Shown piece after piece: positions 1 to 9,727 of a stretch of DNA of 52,653 nt. The notes under the pieces were generated by a model. The model ran no database searches, was not told where the DNA came from, and worked only from the letters and a program-made list of their open reading frames with translations. The stretch comes from Marinobacter antarcticus (lineage in GTDB: Bacteria; Pseudomonadota; Gammaproteobacteria; Pseudomonadales; Oleiphilaceae): positions 1 to 52,653 of the forward strand of contig NZ_DRGY01000003.1 in NCBI RefSeq assembly GCF_011049865.1, in the 5' to 3' direction. The position numbers and the translations under genes are program-made. Within the stretch, counting starts at the first letter, position 1, and each line of letters opens with the position of its first letter.

Positions 1-1233
1 ACGGTGTCGTCCTGGTTTCTTATTGCCCTGCTCTCCGCGCTTCCTTTTTTTCTCAGTGACGTTGGCATTTCCCTGGCGGATGCGTTCTTCGAGAGCACCT
101 CAGGCATCACTACCACCGGCGCAACGGTGTTCAGCGGCCTGGACACCATGGACAAAGACCTTCTTCTCTGGAGATCGATTCTGCACTGGATAGGCGGAAT
201 CGGAATTATCGGTATGTTCGTGGCTGTACTGCCCTTTTTGCGTGTTGGCGGTATGCGGCTGTTTGCTACGGAATCGTCTGAATGGACTGATAAAGCCCTT
301 CCACGAATGAAAACGCTCAGCCGTGGACTGCTTCTTGTGTATTTCACATTTTCCACCACGGCCGTTCTTACATACTGGCTATCGGGAATGACGCTGTTTG
401 ATGCGTTCAATCACGGGCTTAGCAGTATTTCTACTGGCGGTTTCTCCACCTCCGATCTGTCCATGGGCAAGTTCAACGATCTCATTCTTGTGGAAACCGC
501 CTTTTTCATGATGATTGGCAGTCTGCCCTTCTTTTTGTTTGTGCGGGAGCTCCACGGGCAACGCTGGGTGCTGTTCAGGGATCAACAGGTCAGAGCGTTT
601 TTAAGCATACTGCTTGTTGTACCCGCATTGCTGACCCTCTATCGATGGGCTGTCTCGCCAGTGCCTTTTGACCCCGTTCATAATTACATTTCCACTTTGT
701 TCAACGTTACCTCCATCGTGTCCACCACGGGCTACGTGTCAGAAGATTATTCAGCCTGGGGGCCGCTGGCGTTTGTGCTGTTTTTCTTCCTGATGTTTAT
801 CGGCGGTTGCTCCGGTTCCACCGCGGGTGGCATGAAGGTATTCCGGTTTCAGCTATCGATGATTGTGCTTCGTGAGCAGCTTATCCGCTTGTTACATCCC
901 CGCGCTGTATTGACCCGTAACTACAACGGCCGTGCAGTCAGTGACGATATTATTGCGTCGATGATCGCCTATACCTTTATCTTTCTGCTGACGCTTCTGT
1001 TGATTACGGTATCGCTGGCCGCGATGCAGTTGGATTTCGTTACGTCACTATCGGGCGCGCTTGCGGCCATGACGAACGTTGGGCCAGGATTGGGTGACAT
1101 TATTGGTCCTGCGGGGAATTACGGGCCCCTGCCCGATCCAGCCAAGTGGATTCTGGCAGTGGGCATGCTGATGGGGCGCCTGGAGATTTTGAGCGTGGTG
1201 ATTGTGCTTTCACCGGCATTCTGGCGTAGCTGA
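1..1233 (+). CDS. trkH: TrkH-family potassium uptake protein (5' truncated)
   Basis: Membrane subunit of a Trk/Ktr-type K+ uptake system, translocating K+ across the inner membrane with a cytoplasmic TrkA partner that is not in the window. The reading frame is open from base 1, so the N-terminus lies outside; about 410 residues are seen against roughly 480 for full TrkH. All four selectivity-filter-like segments are visible in order: SGITTTGATV, SISTGGFST, SIVSTTGYVS and AMTNVGPGLG, separated by hydrophobic helices. The C-terminal GRLEILSVVIVLSPAFW is typical of TrkH. The gene runs towards the convergent esterase, 18 bp away. Family assignment is secure; only the start is missing. Confidence 0.93.
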   Translation, partial: TVSSWFLIALLSALPFFLSDVGISLADAFFESTSGITTTGATVFSGLDTMDKDLLLWRSILHWIGGIGIIGMFVAVLPFLRVGGMRLFATESSEWTDKALPRMKTLSRGLLLVYFTFSTTAVLTYWLSGMTLFDAFNHGLSSISTGGFSTSDLSMGKFNDLILVETAFFMMIGSLPFFLFVRELHGQRWVLFRDQQVRAFLSILLVVPALLTLYRWAVSPVPFDPVHNYISTLFNVTSIVSTTGYVSEDYSAWGPLAFVLFFFLMFIGGCSGSTAGGMKVFRFQLSMIVLREQLIRLLHPRAVLTRNYNGRAVSDDIIASMIAYTFIFLLTLLLITVSLAAMQLDFVTSLSGALAAMTNVGPGLGDIIGPAGNYGPLPDPAKWILAVGMLMGRLEILSVVIVLSPAFWRS

Positions 1234-1251
1234 ATACCGGTGATTCTGTCT

Positions 1252-1929
1252 TTATGCCTTTAGAGCGTATTTGCGAATAAACCGTCCAATTTCCTGAACT
1301 TCTTCCAGGCACACGCTGTGTTCCATCGGGAAGGTCATATAAGCTGGCTCAAAGCCCATTTCCTTGAGCGCTTCGACACTGCGAACGCCCAGCGCCTCAG
1401 GCACCATTGGGTCAGAGGTGCCGTGGTAGATATTGATTGGAATGGCTGAATTTGCCTCTGCAGGCTTGACCGTTTTCGCCGTGGCGAAGTAGGTGGAGAG
1501 CGCGAGAATGCCGGCAAGCCGTTTCGGGTAGGTCAGGCCAAGTTCGTAAGCCACCGCCCCGCCCTGTGAAAACCCTGCAATAACGATGTTTTCGGAACGA
1601 ATCCCGCGTTCGATTTCCCGATCAATCAGCTTGCCTACCGCGCGTGCGGACTCCATGAGCTGGTCGGTATCCACAATCCGGTCAATATCCATTGCTTTGA
1701 TATCGTACCAGGCAGGCATGGTCATGCCGCCGTTGATGGTAACCGGCAGGTTAGGCGCATGCGGAAATATAAAACGTACCGCAGCGTCGTCCGGCAAACC
1801 CAGTTCCGGTACAACCGGTTCAAAATCATGGCCACTGGCGCCGAGGCCGTGTAACCAAATAACGGCGGCCGTCGGATTGGCCCGGGTTTCTACCTCAATA
1901 TACTGAAGATCCTGCACGCGTTGCCTCAT
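1252..1929 (-). CDS. Alpha/beta-hydrolase carboxylesterase (phospholipase/carboxylesterase family)
   Basis: A 225-residue cytoplasmic serine esterase of the small carboxylesterase/acyl-protein-thioesterase-like family. The oxyanion region IWLHGLGASGHDFEPVV lies near residue 23 and the nucleophile elbow GFSQGGA is mid-protein. The acid is in GTSDPMVP and the catalytic His in MEHSVC near the C-terminus, so the triad is complete and the length is normal. It has no signal peptide. It is convergent with trkH and lies just downstream, on the same strand, of the acyltransferase gene (24 bp gap), so the two may be co-transcribed. The natural substrate cannot be read from the sequence. Confidence 0.9.
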   Translation of the reverse strand: MRQRVQDLQYIEVETRANPTAAVIWLHGLGASGHDFEPVVPELGLPDDAAVRFIFPHAPNLPVTINGGMTMPAWYDIKAMDIDRIVDTDQLMESARAVGKLIDREIERGIRSENIVIAGFSQGGAVAYELGLTYPKRLAGILALSTYFATAKTVKPAEANSAIPINIYHGTSDPMVPEALGVRSVEALKEMGFEPAYMTFPMEHSVCLEEVQEIGRFIRKYALKA

Positions 1930-1953
1930 TGCTCTATGGGGGGATTATCCGGA

Positions 1954-3147
1954 TTAATCCGGCACGTTTCGTAGGGTATGTGCATCCAGCGCGGTCTGAA
2001 CCGGGTTGGCGTACATGTCTAACAGGTAAGGGCGAATAGCGGGATCGCAAGCTTCCAGTCTTCGCTCCATTTCTGTCCGGGCGACCTCCACGTCTTCAGC
2101 AGACAAGTTTTGTGCCGTCACGACTGAGTTGCGAACGGCCTCTAATCCGTTAATGCCCTGCTGATGAAGCCCTCGCATCTCATAGGCCACAAGATTAGAG
2201 GCGTGCAGGTGGTAATTTGCGTGCACTTCCCGATCAATCCCTGCCGCGAGATCTTTGGCGCTTTCCGGTGCATCGGTGATTGGAGCACCAAAGTGCACAT
2301 GGACATGGCCTTTAAAGCCCGTGAGGCCTTTCATGATCTGCTCGGTGTCTTCACCTTCTGCTTTTTTATAGCTGCCGGCCCGGGCTTTGGTTTCCAGTTC
2401 GCGGGCTTTATCCCCGTCGCACGGATCGTACTCATAGGATATGGAAACAGGAACAATACGCAGTTTATTCATCGCCTCAGCAAAGCTCAGGCCGTTTTTT
2501 TTGCAGCTCATGTAAAACATCTTGATGATCGCAGGATCGGTAAAATCCAGACCATCTTTGGCACGCCCCTCGCGCTGGGCTATCCAGATGTTTTCATTAT
2601 TAAGGATGCTGTGATTGATAAACCCGGAAAGCGTAATGTACGCGTCACGCATTTCCCGTGGGCTGGTCATATCACGGCGAACGATAAAGCTCTTGTTCAG
2701 CCGCATCATCTCAGCAAATACGCGGTTTGCGAGCAGATTGTCGCCAATCGCTATTCGAGTGGTGCGCAAATCATTGCGGAACAACAGGTAGTTGACCACC
2801 ATGGGGTCAAACACAATGTCTCTGTGATTGGAAATGAACAGGTACGCGCCCTGCTTGCTGAGGCTCTCGATGCCGCTGGTGGTAACGCGCGAGGTGGTGT
2901 TTGCAATCAGTTCACCAACATACCCGGAAAGCCCCGCCTGCAAGTCATCCACCCTTGCAAAATGACCAAAACGCTTCAACAGCCAGCGACGAGTGAAAAC
3001 ACGCAGAATCGCGGGTGCCCAGCGCGCTAGAGCCGGCGACTTGAAGCGCCCCACCGTGTTCAAAAATTCATGATCGTTAACCAGGCGATGGATTGCGGGG
3101 CCTGTTTCTTCGTCCGAATAGGGACGGATGGTGTCAAATTCCTGCAT
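1954..3147 (-). CDS. PlsC-like 1-acyl-glycerol-3-phosphate acyltransferase family protein
   Basis: A 397-residue acyltransferase-fold protein, likely acting on glycerolipid or related acceptors at the inner membrane. The start is placed at the ATG encoding MQEFDTIRP, because the longer frame runs back through a leader that is not protein-like and into the recQ promoter region. The acyltransferase block I is [10 protein letters not shown], which spaces His and Asp by five residues rather than the canonical four. A later [13 protein letters not shown] resembles the block III substrate-binding region. A C-terminal helical extension of about 100 residues follows the catalytic domain. It is divergent from recQ. 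Substrate is unknown; family is fairly sure. Confidence 0.8.
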   Translation of the reverse strand: MQEFDTIRPYSDEETGPAIHRLVNDHEFLNTVGRFKSPALARWAPAILRVFTRRWLLKRFGHFARVDDLQAGLSGYVGELIANTTSRVTTSGIESLSKQGAYLFISNHRDIVFDPMVVNYLLFRNDLRTTRIAIGDNLLANRVFAEMMRLNKSFIVRRDMTSPREMRDAYITLSGFINHSILNNENIWIAQREGRAKDGLDFTDPAIIKMFYMSCKKNGLSFAEAMNKLRIVPVSISYEYDPCDGDKARELETKARAGSYKKAEGEDTEQIMKGLTGFKGHVHVHFGAPITDAPESAKDLAAGIDREVHANYHLHASNLVAYEMRGLHQQGINGLEAVRNSVVTAQNLSAEDVEVARTEMERRLEACDPAIRPYLLDMYANPVQTALDAHTLRNVPD

Positions 3148-3334
3148 GAATGCCCTGTTATTGTTAGTAACAATTATGATGAGCCGAGAAACGGTAGCTG
3201 AAAGTGGCGATATTGTATCGTTTCTTCCTTGGCTTTGCCTCCCCAAAGGCAGTCTCTTCGGCCATTCCTTGTGCTGGATCTGGTATGATCCACCACCAGA
3301 TTTTACCTCAGCTTCGCGATCAACCGGTTATTCT

Positions 3335-5203
3335 ATGTATCCCGATCAGGACTTTGAACAGCTTTCTGCCCATCGGCCAACAACCTCGGGCAGAAGCCCA
3401 GAGCAAGTGTTGCACCAGGTGTTTGGATACGAATCCTTCCGCCCGCTGCAAGGGGAGATTATCCACGAGGTCGTCTCCGGCGGCGATGCGTTGGTTCTGA
3501 TGCCTACAGGCGGTGGTAAATCGCTTTGTTATCAGGTGCCTGCACTTGTGCGTTCGGGCACTGCCATCGTAATTTCTCCGCTGATTGCCTTGATGCACGA
3601 TCAGGTTGCGGCACTTCGTGAGCTGGGCGTGCGAGCCGCGTTTCTGAACTCAACCATGGATTTTGAACAGGCCCGCGCCACAGAATACGCGCTGAGCACG
3701 GGCGAGTTAGACCTGCTTTATTGCGCCCCGGAGCGGTTGATTCAACCCCGTACCCTCGAACTCCTGCACGATGCGTCTATTTCGTTGTTTGCGATTGATG
3801 AGGCGCACTGTGTTTCCCAGTGGGGGCACGACTTCCGGTCTGATTATCTCCAACTGGCCGTTCTCGCGAACGAATTCCCGGCCATTCCCCGGATCGCGCT
3901 GACGGCTACGGCCGACGAGCGCACCCGCAAGGAAATAGCCGAACGGTTGTCTCTGACCGAAGCACGACATTTTATCAGCGGTTTTGATCGGCCGAACATT
4001 CAATATCGAATAGCGCCGAAAACCAATGCAAACAAGCAGTTGCTTGACTTTATAAAAGCTGAACATGAAGATCACTGCGGCATCGTTTATTGCCTGTCCC
4101 GTAATAAAGTGGACGCCACGGCAAAGATGTTGGCGCAGAAGGGCTACACCTCACTGCCCTATCACGCAGGATTGCCCTCCGAAGATCGTGCTCGCAATCA
4201 AGAGCGCTTCCTGCGGGAAGACGGGGTTATTATCGTGGCCACAATCGCGTTTGGCATGGGCATTGATAAACCCGATGTGCGTTTTGTGGCGCACCTGGAC
4301 TTGCCCAAAAGCCTGGAAGCCTATTACCAGGAAACCGGCCGTGCCGGCCGCGACGGCAAGCCTTCGACTGCGTGGATGGTTTACGGCCTGCAAGATGTTA
4401 TCAAACTGCGGCAAATGCTCGAGGCCTCGCAAGGGAACGACCACTTCAAACGGGTGGAGCGGCAAAAGCTGGATGCCATGCTGGGCCTTTGCGAAGTAAC
4501 AAAGTGTCGCAGGCAGGTTTTGCTCAACTATTTTGGTGACGAGCTCGAGACGCCTTGCGGCAACTGCGATACCTGCCTAAACCCGCCAGAAACATGGGAC
4601 GGCACAGTGGCGGTACAAAAAGCACTGTCTTGTGTTTTTCGAACCGGTCAGCGTTTCGGCGTTACCTACCTGATTGATGTGCTGCGCGGTTCGGAAAACG
4701 ATCGGGTTATGCAATCAGGTCATCATCAGGTATCAACCTACGGCATTGGCACTGAGCTTTCCGTAAGCGAGTGGAAATCTGTGTTCCGCCAACTGGTGGC
4801 CAATGGCTATTTGAGAGCAGATCCGGAAGGTTATGGCGCTTTGCAGTTAACCGAGCAGTGTCGGCCATTGCTCAAAGGCAAGCACAAAGTAGAGTTGCGC
4901 AAAGACCCGGTGGTCAAAAAATCAGCGGGTCGTTCCTCAGGTGGCCGGTCGAGTAGCGCTGTTAAAGATCAGATTACAGACCACGCTGGCTGGGACGCCC
5001 TGCGAGCATGCCGCAAAGAGCTTGCGGACAAACAGGGAGTGCCTCCTTACGTTATTTTTCACGATACCACTTTGTTTGACATGCTTGAGCGCAAGCCAAA
5101 AACGCTTGATGAACTTGCAGGCGTGAGCGGCGTTGGGGCGGCAAAACTGGAGAAGTACGGTGACATTTTCCTGGCCACCATTGCCGGGCTGAATCCGTTG
5201 TAA
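3335..5203 (+). CDS. recQ: ATP-dependent DNA helicase RecQ
   Basis: A 622-residue 3'-5' DNA helicase for recombination and stalled-fork processing. The start is the ATG giving [10 protein letters not shown]; the frame upstream is open but encodes nothing RecQ-like. Domains in order: helicase domain 1 with Walker [13 protein letters not shown] near residue 60, the RecQ DEAH box [16 protein letters not shown], and motif III LTATAD; helicase domain 2 with ETGRAGRDG; the zinc-binding Cys cluster ([10 protein letters not shown] ... CGNCDTC); the winged-helix RQC; and a C-terminal HRDC domain with [15 protein letters not shown] basic, Ser-rich linker joins RQC to HRDC. Length and domain order match the E. 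coli type. Confidence 0.96.
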   Translation: MYPDQDFEQLSAHRPTTSGRSPEQVLHQVFGYESFRPLQGEIIHEVVSGGDALVLMPTGGGKSLCYQVPALVRSGTAIVISPLIALMHDQVAALRELGVRAAFLNSTMDFEQARATEYALSTGELDLLYCAPERLIQPRTLELLHDASISLFAIDEAHCVSQWGHDFRSDYLQLAVLANEFPAIPRIALTATADERTRKEIAERLSLTEARHFISGFDRPNIQYRIAPKTNANKQLLDFIKAEHEDHCGIVYCLSRNKVDATAKMLAQKGYTSLPYHAGLPSEDRARNQERFLREDGVIIVATIAFGMGIDKPDVRFVAHLDLPKSLEAYYQETGRAGRDGKPSTAWMVYGLQDVIKLRQMLEASQGNDHFKRVERQKLDAMLGLCEVTKCRRQVLLNYFGDELETPCGNCDTCLNPPETWDGTVAVQKALSCVFRTGQRFGVTYLIDVLRGSENDRVMQSGHHQVSTYGIGTELSVSEWKSVFRQLVANGYLRADPEGYGALQLTEQCRPLLKGKHKVELRKDPVVKKSAGRSSGGRSSSAVKDQITDHAGWDALRACRKELADKQGVPPYVIFHDTTLFDMLERKPKTLDELAGVSGVGAAKLEKYGDIFLATIAGLNPL

Positions 5204-5225
5204 AGCAAGGCCTCGCGCTTTGCTT
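5203..5225. terminator. Possible convergent hairpin between recQ and the thioesterase-like gene
   Basis: A 9-bp stem (AAGCAAGGC paired with GCTTTGCTT, one G-T wobble) with a 5-nt loop begins at the last base of recQ and ends at the stop of the opposing gene. There is no T-run on either side, so intrinsic termination is only a possibility. Confidence 0.3.
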
Positions 5226-5779
5226 CAGGCACCAGGCTGAAAACCCTTTTTACGAACCCGGTACTGTGCGACGGACGTAGCAACGTGATTGCCTTCAAGA
5301 TCGCGCAGTTCGCCTTCAAGCGTAAATTTTGCTCGGCCGGTAGCGTTGGCATCCGCGAGAATCCCCGCCACATCCTCAGACGTCAATGAAAATTCTACCG
5401 TGACATCCGAATTGGCTGGCTGCAAAAACTGAAGCGTCATTTCTTTCAAAATCGGCGTATAGGCCGGGCCAAGGTCAAACAGGGTCAGCACGCCACCGGG
5501 AATTTCCGCCACAAGAAAGTAGGCCCCTGCATACAGACTGCCAAAATGATTCTTGTTACCCTTGATCTGAATGCGAGCGCGCACATAACCCGGGCGAATC
5601 TCCTCAACTCGGAAGCCGTTACGGGGAGCGAACGGAATGGAAAGCCCTATGATCCGATTGACCGCCGCATAACCCCCGGCTTTCTTTAGCAACGCCATCG
5701 GTTGCGCCAATGTAGCACTGGGGTCCGTGGCCGAAACCCACCGCCCTGTCGCGCCGATAATACGGTCAATTAAGGCCAT
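5225..5779 (-). CDS. Hotdog-fold thioesterase-like protein (DUF4442 type)
   Basis: A 184-residue protein. The region from about residue 45 onwards, with IPFAPRNGFRVEEIRPGYVRARI, NHFGSLYAGAYFLVAEIPGG and a C-terminal VATSVAQYRVRKK, has the pattern of PaaI/YiiD-C hotdog proteins of the DUF4442 group. The NHFG segment stands where these proteins usually have an N-H-x-G-x-x-[Y/H]-[A/G] substrate loop. It has no signal peptide or membrane segment. It is convergent with recQ. Thioesterase activity on an acyl-CoA is inferred from fold only. Confidence 0.75.
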   Translation of the reverse strand: MALIDRIIGATGRWVSATDPSATLAQPMALLKKAGGYAAVNRIIGLSIPFAPRNGFRVEEIRPGYVRARIQIKGNKNHFGSLYAGAYFLVAEIPGGVLTLFDLGPAYTPILKEMTLQFLQPANSDVTVEFSLTSEDVAGILADANATGRAKFTLEGELRDLEGNHVATSVAQYRVRKKGFQPGA

Positions 5780-5971
5780 TGTTCAGTCCCTGCGTTCTGG
5801 TTGATACAGATGATTACAATGGCTCCGACACTTCGCAACACTCTTTTACAATATTTTTGAAGGATTAACGTTCTCTCAATTCATTCTGAACTAAAGTAAG
5901 GACGTTGGGAAAGCTCCCTGTTTTCAGGCTGCAGGAATGGATTCAAAAAGACCCGCTAAAGGATTCGGCAA

Positions 5972-6937
5972 TTGCGATACGCCCACGATGGCTCACTGTG
6001 TATTTTAAGGCGTCTCAGGCGCGTGGCTTCTTTGGGCCTTTTGCTCGGTCTTTTATGGGCGCCGCTGGCGTCCCAAAGTGCCCTCGCCTCCGGTGTTTCA
6101 AGCGTTTCGCTAAATCCCCCTCAGCAAGACTATTTACTGTGGTACCGGAATTACGACAGCCCGGCAATTCATGCCTTGGTTAGTCTTGCACTGGCAAAAA
6201 CGCCCGAATACGGCGAGTTCCGCATTCTGCGAAGCGCCGAGCTGAGCCAAGGGCGCGCTCTGCGTGAACTGGAAAGCGGTGATAATCGTCTGGTGGATAT
6301 CATCAATGTGGCAGCAACGGCAGAGCGCGAGTCCTTTCTCACACCCATCCCCGTTCCCGTGGATGGCGGACTGTTGGGTTTTCGTGTGTGCGTTGTGGAG
6401 CCAGAGAATCTCCCGTTATTCGAGGACATACATTCGCTTGCAGATCTTCGAAACCGGGGTATTCGAATTGGCCAGGGTGCACACTGGCCAGACACCTCGA
6501 TACTGAGAGAAAACCAGATCACCGTTGTAACCCATCCACGCTACGAAATACTCTTTGGGATGCTAAGGGAAAATCGCTTTGATTGTTTTGCCAGGGGCGT
6601 CAGCGAGGTGGCGTACGATCTGGCAATTGAGAATGACCCGAACCTGGTTATAGAGCCGAAACTGGTGTTGGCTTACCCTATGCCCTCATACCTGTTTGTA
6701 GGGCCGGATGATTTACTTATTGCCCATCGATTGCAACTGGGCATGGAGCGGGCTATCCGAGATGGCAGTTTTGGTGATTTTCTGCGGCGTTATTACGGCG
6801 CAGCGGTAGACGCCCTTAATCTGGAAAAACGCACGATGATTGTGCTGGACAACCCGTTTCTGAACAATGAATTGGACAATGTCGGGCGCCAGACATTGAA
6901 CAGTTTGCGCTGGCGCCTTGAGTTGCTTGGTCGCTGA
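5972..6937 (+). CDS. Periplasmic solute-binding protein, family 3-like (orphan)
   Basis: A 321-residue secreted binding protein resembling bacterial family 3 extracellular solute-binding proteins. A signal peptide with a basic n-region (LRRLRRVA) and hydrophobic core (LGLLLGLLWAPLA), ending near SALA, occupies about residues 1-40. The mature part has the two-lobe pattern, with LADLRNRGIRIGQGAHWPD in the hinge region and FDCFARGVSEVAYDL later. A TTG start is chosen because AAAGGA lies 8 nt before it; a GTG at 6023 is the alternative and would still give a signal peptide. No permease or ATPase is adjacent, so it may be a sensor or work with a distant transporter. Confidence 0.75.
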   Translation: MRYAHDGSLCILRRLRRVASLGLLLGLLWAPLASQSALASGVSSVSLNPPQQDYLLWYRNYDSPAIHALVSLALAKTPEYGEFRILRSAELSQGRALRELESGDNRLVDIINVAATAERESFLTPIPVPVDGGLLGFRVCVVEPENLPLFEDIHSLADLRNRGIRIGQGAHWPDTSILRENQITVVTHPRYEILFGMLRENRFDCFARGVSEVAYDLAIENDPNLVIEPKLVLAYPMPSYLFVGPDDLLIAHRLQLGMERAIRDGSFGDFLRRYYGAAVDALNLEKRTMIVLDNPFLNNELDNVGRQTLNSLRWRLELLGR

Positions 6938-7048
6938 CTTTTCTCCAGCTTGTGCGATCTCTGCAACGCCTTCTGATAAACTCTCTCTACGATTACATTC
7001 CCATCTCAGCAATTGCCCTGACACTTGCGCTTATAGGAGTCCCGTTGA

Positions 7049-8569
7049 ATGGCTCATGAAGAACTGCATCTTAACCTTCGCAACCTGACACTTGATGATT
7101 ACGAACAACTGCAGGTTCTGATGGATCGGGTTTACGACGACATTGGCGGAGCCTGGCCAAAGGACACGATCAAAGCCCTGGTGGAACAGTTCCCGGATGG
7201 ACAGATCTGTATTGAGGATAAGGGGCAGCTGGTTGCGGTAGCACTCACCGTATCCGTCAAGTACGAGCGGTTCAGCAACCCCCATACCTATGACGATCTG
7301 ATCAAGCGGAACGAGCAAATCAGGCACAACCCGAAAGGCGACTCCCTTTACGGGCTGGACGTGTTCATTCACCCCGAATACCGCGGCTACCGCCTCGGAC
7401 GGCGATTGTATGAAGCTCGCAAAGAGCTGTGCAGATCAATCAACTTGCGGGCGATCCTCGCAGGCGGCCGCATACCTGGCTATTTCAAATACTCAGATCA
7501 GTACTCGCCGGCTGAATACATTGACCGTGTTGATCGCAGGGACATTTACGACCCGATTCTGAGCTTTCAGCTGTCCAACGATTTTCAGGTTACCCGGTTG
7601 ATGCACAAATACCTCCCGGAGGACGAAAAATCGCTGGGGTACGCTACCTTGCTGGAATGGCGGAATATTCTGTACACCCCGCCCTCCTCGGTTCTGAACG
7701 TCAAAAAAACCCAGGTTCGCATGGGCGCCGTGCAATGGCAGATGCGCGAATTCGCATCGGTTGAAGAAGTACTTGAACAGGTTGAGTATTTCGTGGATGC
7801 GCTGTCTGATTACAAAAGTGACTTTGCGCTATTTCCGGAGTTTTTCAACGCGCCATTGATGGGCCTGACTGACCAGGTAGACCAGACCCGCGCTATCCGT
7901 TTTCTTGCCGGGTTTACCCAGCAATTCCGGGATCGCATGTCTGATATGGCCGTCAGCTACAACATTAATATTGTGACTGGCTCCATGCCGCTGCTGGAAA
8001 ATGACCGGGTCTACAATGTTTCTTACCTGTGCCACCGTGATGGCCGAGTGGATGAGCAACGTAAGATCCACATTACACCGCACGAGCGCCGTGATTGGGT
8101 AGTGGAAGGCGGCAACAAGTTTGAGGTGTTTGATACAGACGCAGGGCGAGTCGCGATCATGATCTGTTACGACATCGAGTTTCCTGAGCTGGGGCGAATT
8201 GCAGCCAGCAAAGACGTGGATATTATCTGCGTGCCGTTCTGGACAGATACCAAAAACAGTTATTTAAGAGTCCGTCACTGCGCCCAGGCCAGAGCTATTG
8301 AGAACGAATGCTACGTAGTGATCACCGGCAGCGTCGGTAACCTGCCCAAGGTGGAAAACCTTGATGTGCAGTACGCCCAATCGTCTGTGTTCTCTCCGTC
8401 AGACTTTTCCTTCCCTCACGATGCCGTGTTGGCAGAAACCACACCCAACACCGAGATGATCATGTTTGCGGATATGGATCTGGAAAAGCTCACGTTGGTG
8501 CGAAACGAAGGGTCAGTCACCAACGTCAAAGATCGCAGAACGGATATGTACGAAATTATCACCCATTAA
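7049..8569 (+). CDS. Fused GNAT acetyltransferase / carbon-nitrogen hydrolase
   Basis: A 506-residue two-domain protein. Residues about 1-175 are a GNAT N-acetyltransferase (YGLDVFIHPEYRGYRLGRRLY carries the acetyl-CoA loop). Residues about 225-485 are a nitrilase-superfamily amidase with the full triad: Glu264 in FPEFF, Lys339 in QRKIHITPHE and Cys373 in MICYDIEFPE. This fusion is a known architecture of unknown substrate in many proteobacteria. A clear AGGAG lies 9 nt before the ATG. It stands alone between the binding protein and the PilZ-like gene. Function beyond amide hydrolysis coupled to acyl transfer is not deducible. Confidence 0.92.
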   Translation: MAHEELHLNLRNLTLDDYEQLQVLMDRVYDDIGGAWPKDTIKALVEQFPDGQICIEDKGQLVAVALTVSVKYERFSNPHTYDDLIKRNEQIRHNPKGDSLYGLDVFIHPEYRGYRLGRRLYEARKELCRSINLRAILAGGRIPGYFKYSDQYSPAEYIDRVDRRDIYDPILSFQLSNDFQVTRLMHKYLPEDEKSLGYATLLEWRNILYTPPSSVLNVKKTQVRMGAVQWQMREFASVEEVLEQVEYFVDALSDYKSDFALFPEFFNAPLMGLTDQVDQTRAIRFLAGFTQQFRDRMSDMAVSYNINIVTGSMPLLENDRVYNVSYLCHRDGRVDEQRKIHITPHERRDWVVEGGNKFEVFDTDAGRVAIMICYDIEFPELGRIAASKDVDIICVPFWTDTKNSYLRVRHCAQARAIENECYVVITGSVGNLPKVENLDVQYAQSSVFSPSDFSFPHDAVLAETTPNTEMIMFADMDLEKLTLVRNEGSVTNVKDRRTDMYEIITH

Positions 8570-8685
8570 ATGCTGACGATCTGCGTCAAAGGCTTACCGT
8601 ATGGCACTGACAGCGTTGCAAAAGCGTTGGTCAGTGTCTATTGTTTAACCAATATCAAGTCATCTTCTGAAGAGACTCAGTATTC

Positions 8686-9084
8686 ATGAAGGAAGCGTTG
8701 CCCGATCTTGTTGCCCGTTTCAGAGTTCGGCACGGCCTTTTCCGCAAGGAACGGGTTGAAGCCGCGCTTTTTGAGCTGGACACCTACGGCTGCGTTATGA
8801 AGACCGACAAAATGTTTAACCCCGGCGATACGGTGTTGCTCGATCTGATCATGGATATGCCGTTCGATAAAATTCGAGCAGAAAATGTGTCGGGGCTGAT
8901 TACTGAACGTAGAAAACACTGCAGCAACTTTTTTTATTCGATTGATTTTGCAGATCTGAAATCTGACGGCGACGTTGCTATTGAAGAGAAACTTCGACGT
9001 ATCAGAGAGGTGCTTTCCAAAAAGCAGTCTTTGAAATCACGACGTTCCCCAGGCTCTATGCTCGGTTTACGGCAAATGGCCTGA
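8686..9084 (+). CDS. PilZ-like domain protein
   Basis: A 132-residue cytoplasmic protein with a beta-rich core (VEAALFELDTYGCVMKTD, then NPGDTVLLDLIMDMP) in the manner of PilZ barrels, and a basic C-terminal tail. The usual c-di-GMP-binding R-x3-R may be represented by the basic stretch RVRHGLFRKER, but the D/N-x-S-x2-G motif is degraded to LDTYG, so nucleotide binding is doubtful. It precedes the coiled-coil/HhH gene on the same strand. Family call is by pattern only. Confidence 0.55.
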   Translation: MKEALPDLVARFRVRHGLFRKERVEAALFELDTYGCVMKTDKMFNPGDTVLLDLIMDMPFDKIRAENVSGLITERRKHCSNFFYSIDFADLKSDGDVAIEEKLRRIREVLSKKQSLKSRRSPGSMLGLRQMA

Positions 9085-9124
9085 TCCCTGTACTCGTTTT
9101 ATCTTTCTGCAAGGAGACAATGCC

Positions 9125-9727
9125 ATGGCTAAAAAAGCCAAACAGAGCGTTGATAAGATCGTAAAGAAGGTCAACAAGGAATTTGAGAAAACGTCATCCC
9201 AGATTGAGGGCCTGATCAGTGATGCGCTGAAGCAGTTCGATTCGCTTCAACACCAGATTCAGGACCCGGTTCGCAAACTTTTGAAAGAGTTTGATGATCT
9301 GCGCGGGCGGGAAATGAAACGCTTTAATGATGAATTTGAGCGCCGCCTGGACGATCTCCACGAACTGCAAACCAACATACTTGAACGCCTGGGAGTGGCC
9401 TCGAAAGAAGACATTCGCAAGGCTGAAAAAGACATTAAAAAAGAAAATCGCGAAGCGCCATCCGCCAAAGCAAAAGCGCCCGCCAAGAAATCGTCCGTAA
9501 AAAAAGCGGCCTCGAAAAAGTCAGTGGCCAAAAAGCCAGCTGACAGAAGCGACCTCACCTTGGTAAAAGGTATCGGGCCGGCTACGGCCAAAAAGATGAA
9601 AGATGCCGGGATTACCTCTATTGATCAGATTGCTGACCCATCGGCGGCTGATCAGGAAAAACTGAATACTTTCTCAAGCATCAAGGGATTTGATCAACTC
9701 ACGACAGAAGCGAAGAAAATTAACTGA
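9125..9727 (+). CDS. Coiled-coil protein with Lys/Ala linker and helix-hairpin-helix domain
   Basis: A 200-residue protein. Residues 1-100 are a highly charged helical coiled coil (phasin-like in style). Residues about 105-140 are an Ala/Lys/Ser-rich linker of histone-tail type. Residues about 142-200 are a helix-hairpin-helix fold of the kind fused to ribosomal or DNA-associated proteins (LTLVKGIGPATAKKMKDAGI). AAGGAG stands before the ATG. Its stop shares one base with the start of the SelD fusion (TGATG), which suggests translational coupling. The product could be a DNA- or granule-associated structural protein. The actual function is unknown. Confidence 0.75.
   Translation: MAKKAKQSVDKIVKKVNKEFEKTSSQIEGLISDALKQFDSLQHQIQDPVRKLLKEFDDLRGREMKRFNDEFERRLDDLHELQTNILERLGVASKEDIRKAEKDIKKENREAPSAKAKAPAKKSSVKKAASKKSVAKKPADRSDLTLVKGIGPATAKKMKDAGITSIDQIADPSAADQEKLNTFSSIKGFDQLTTEAKKIN

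Noticed and set aside
2164..3030. Long plus-strand open frame of 288 codons
   Set aside because: Lies wholly antisense to the acyltransferase, whose motifs are clear; the predicted protein has no recognisable features.
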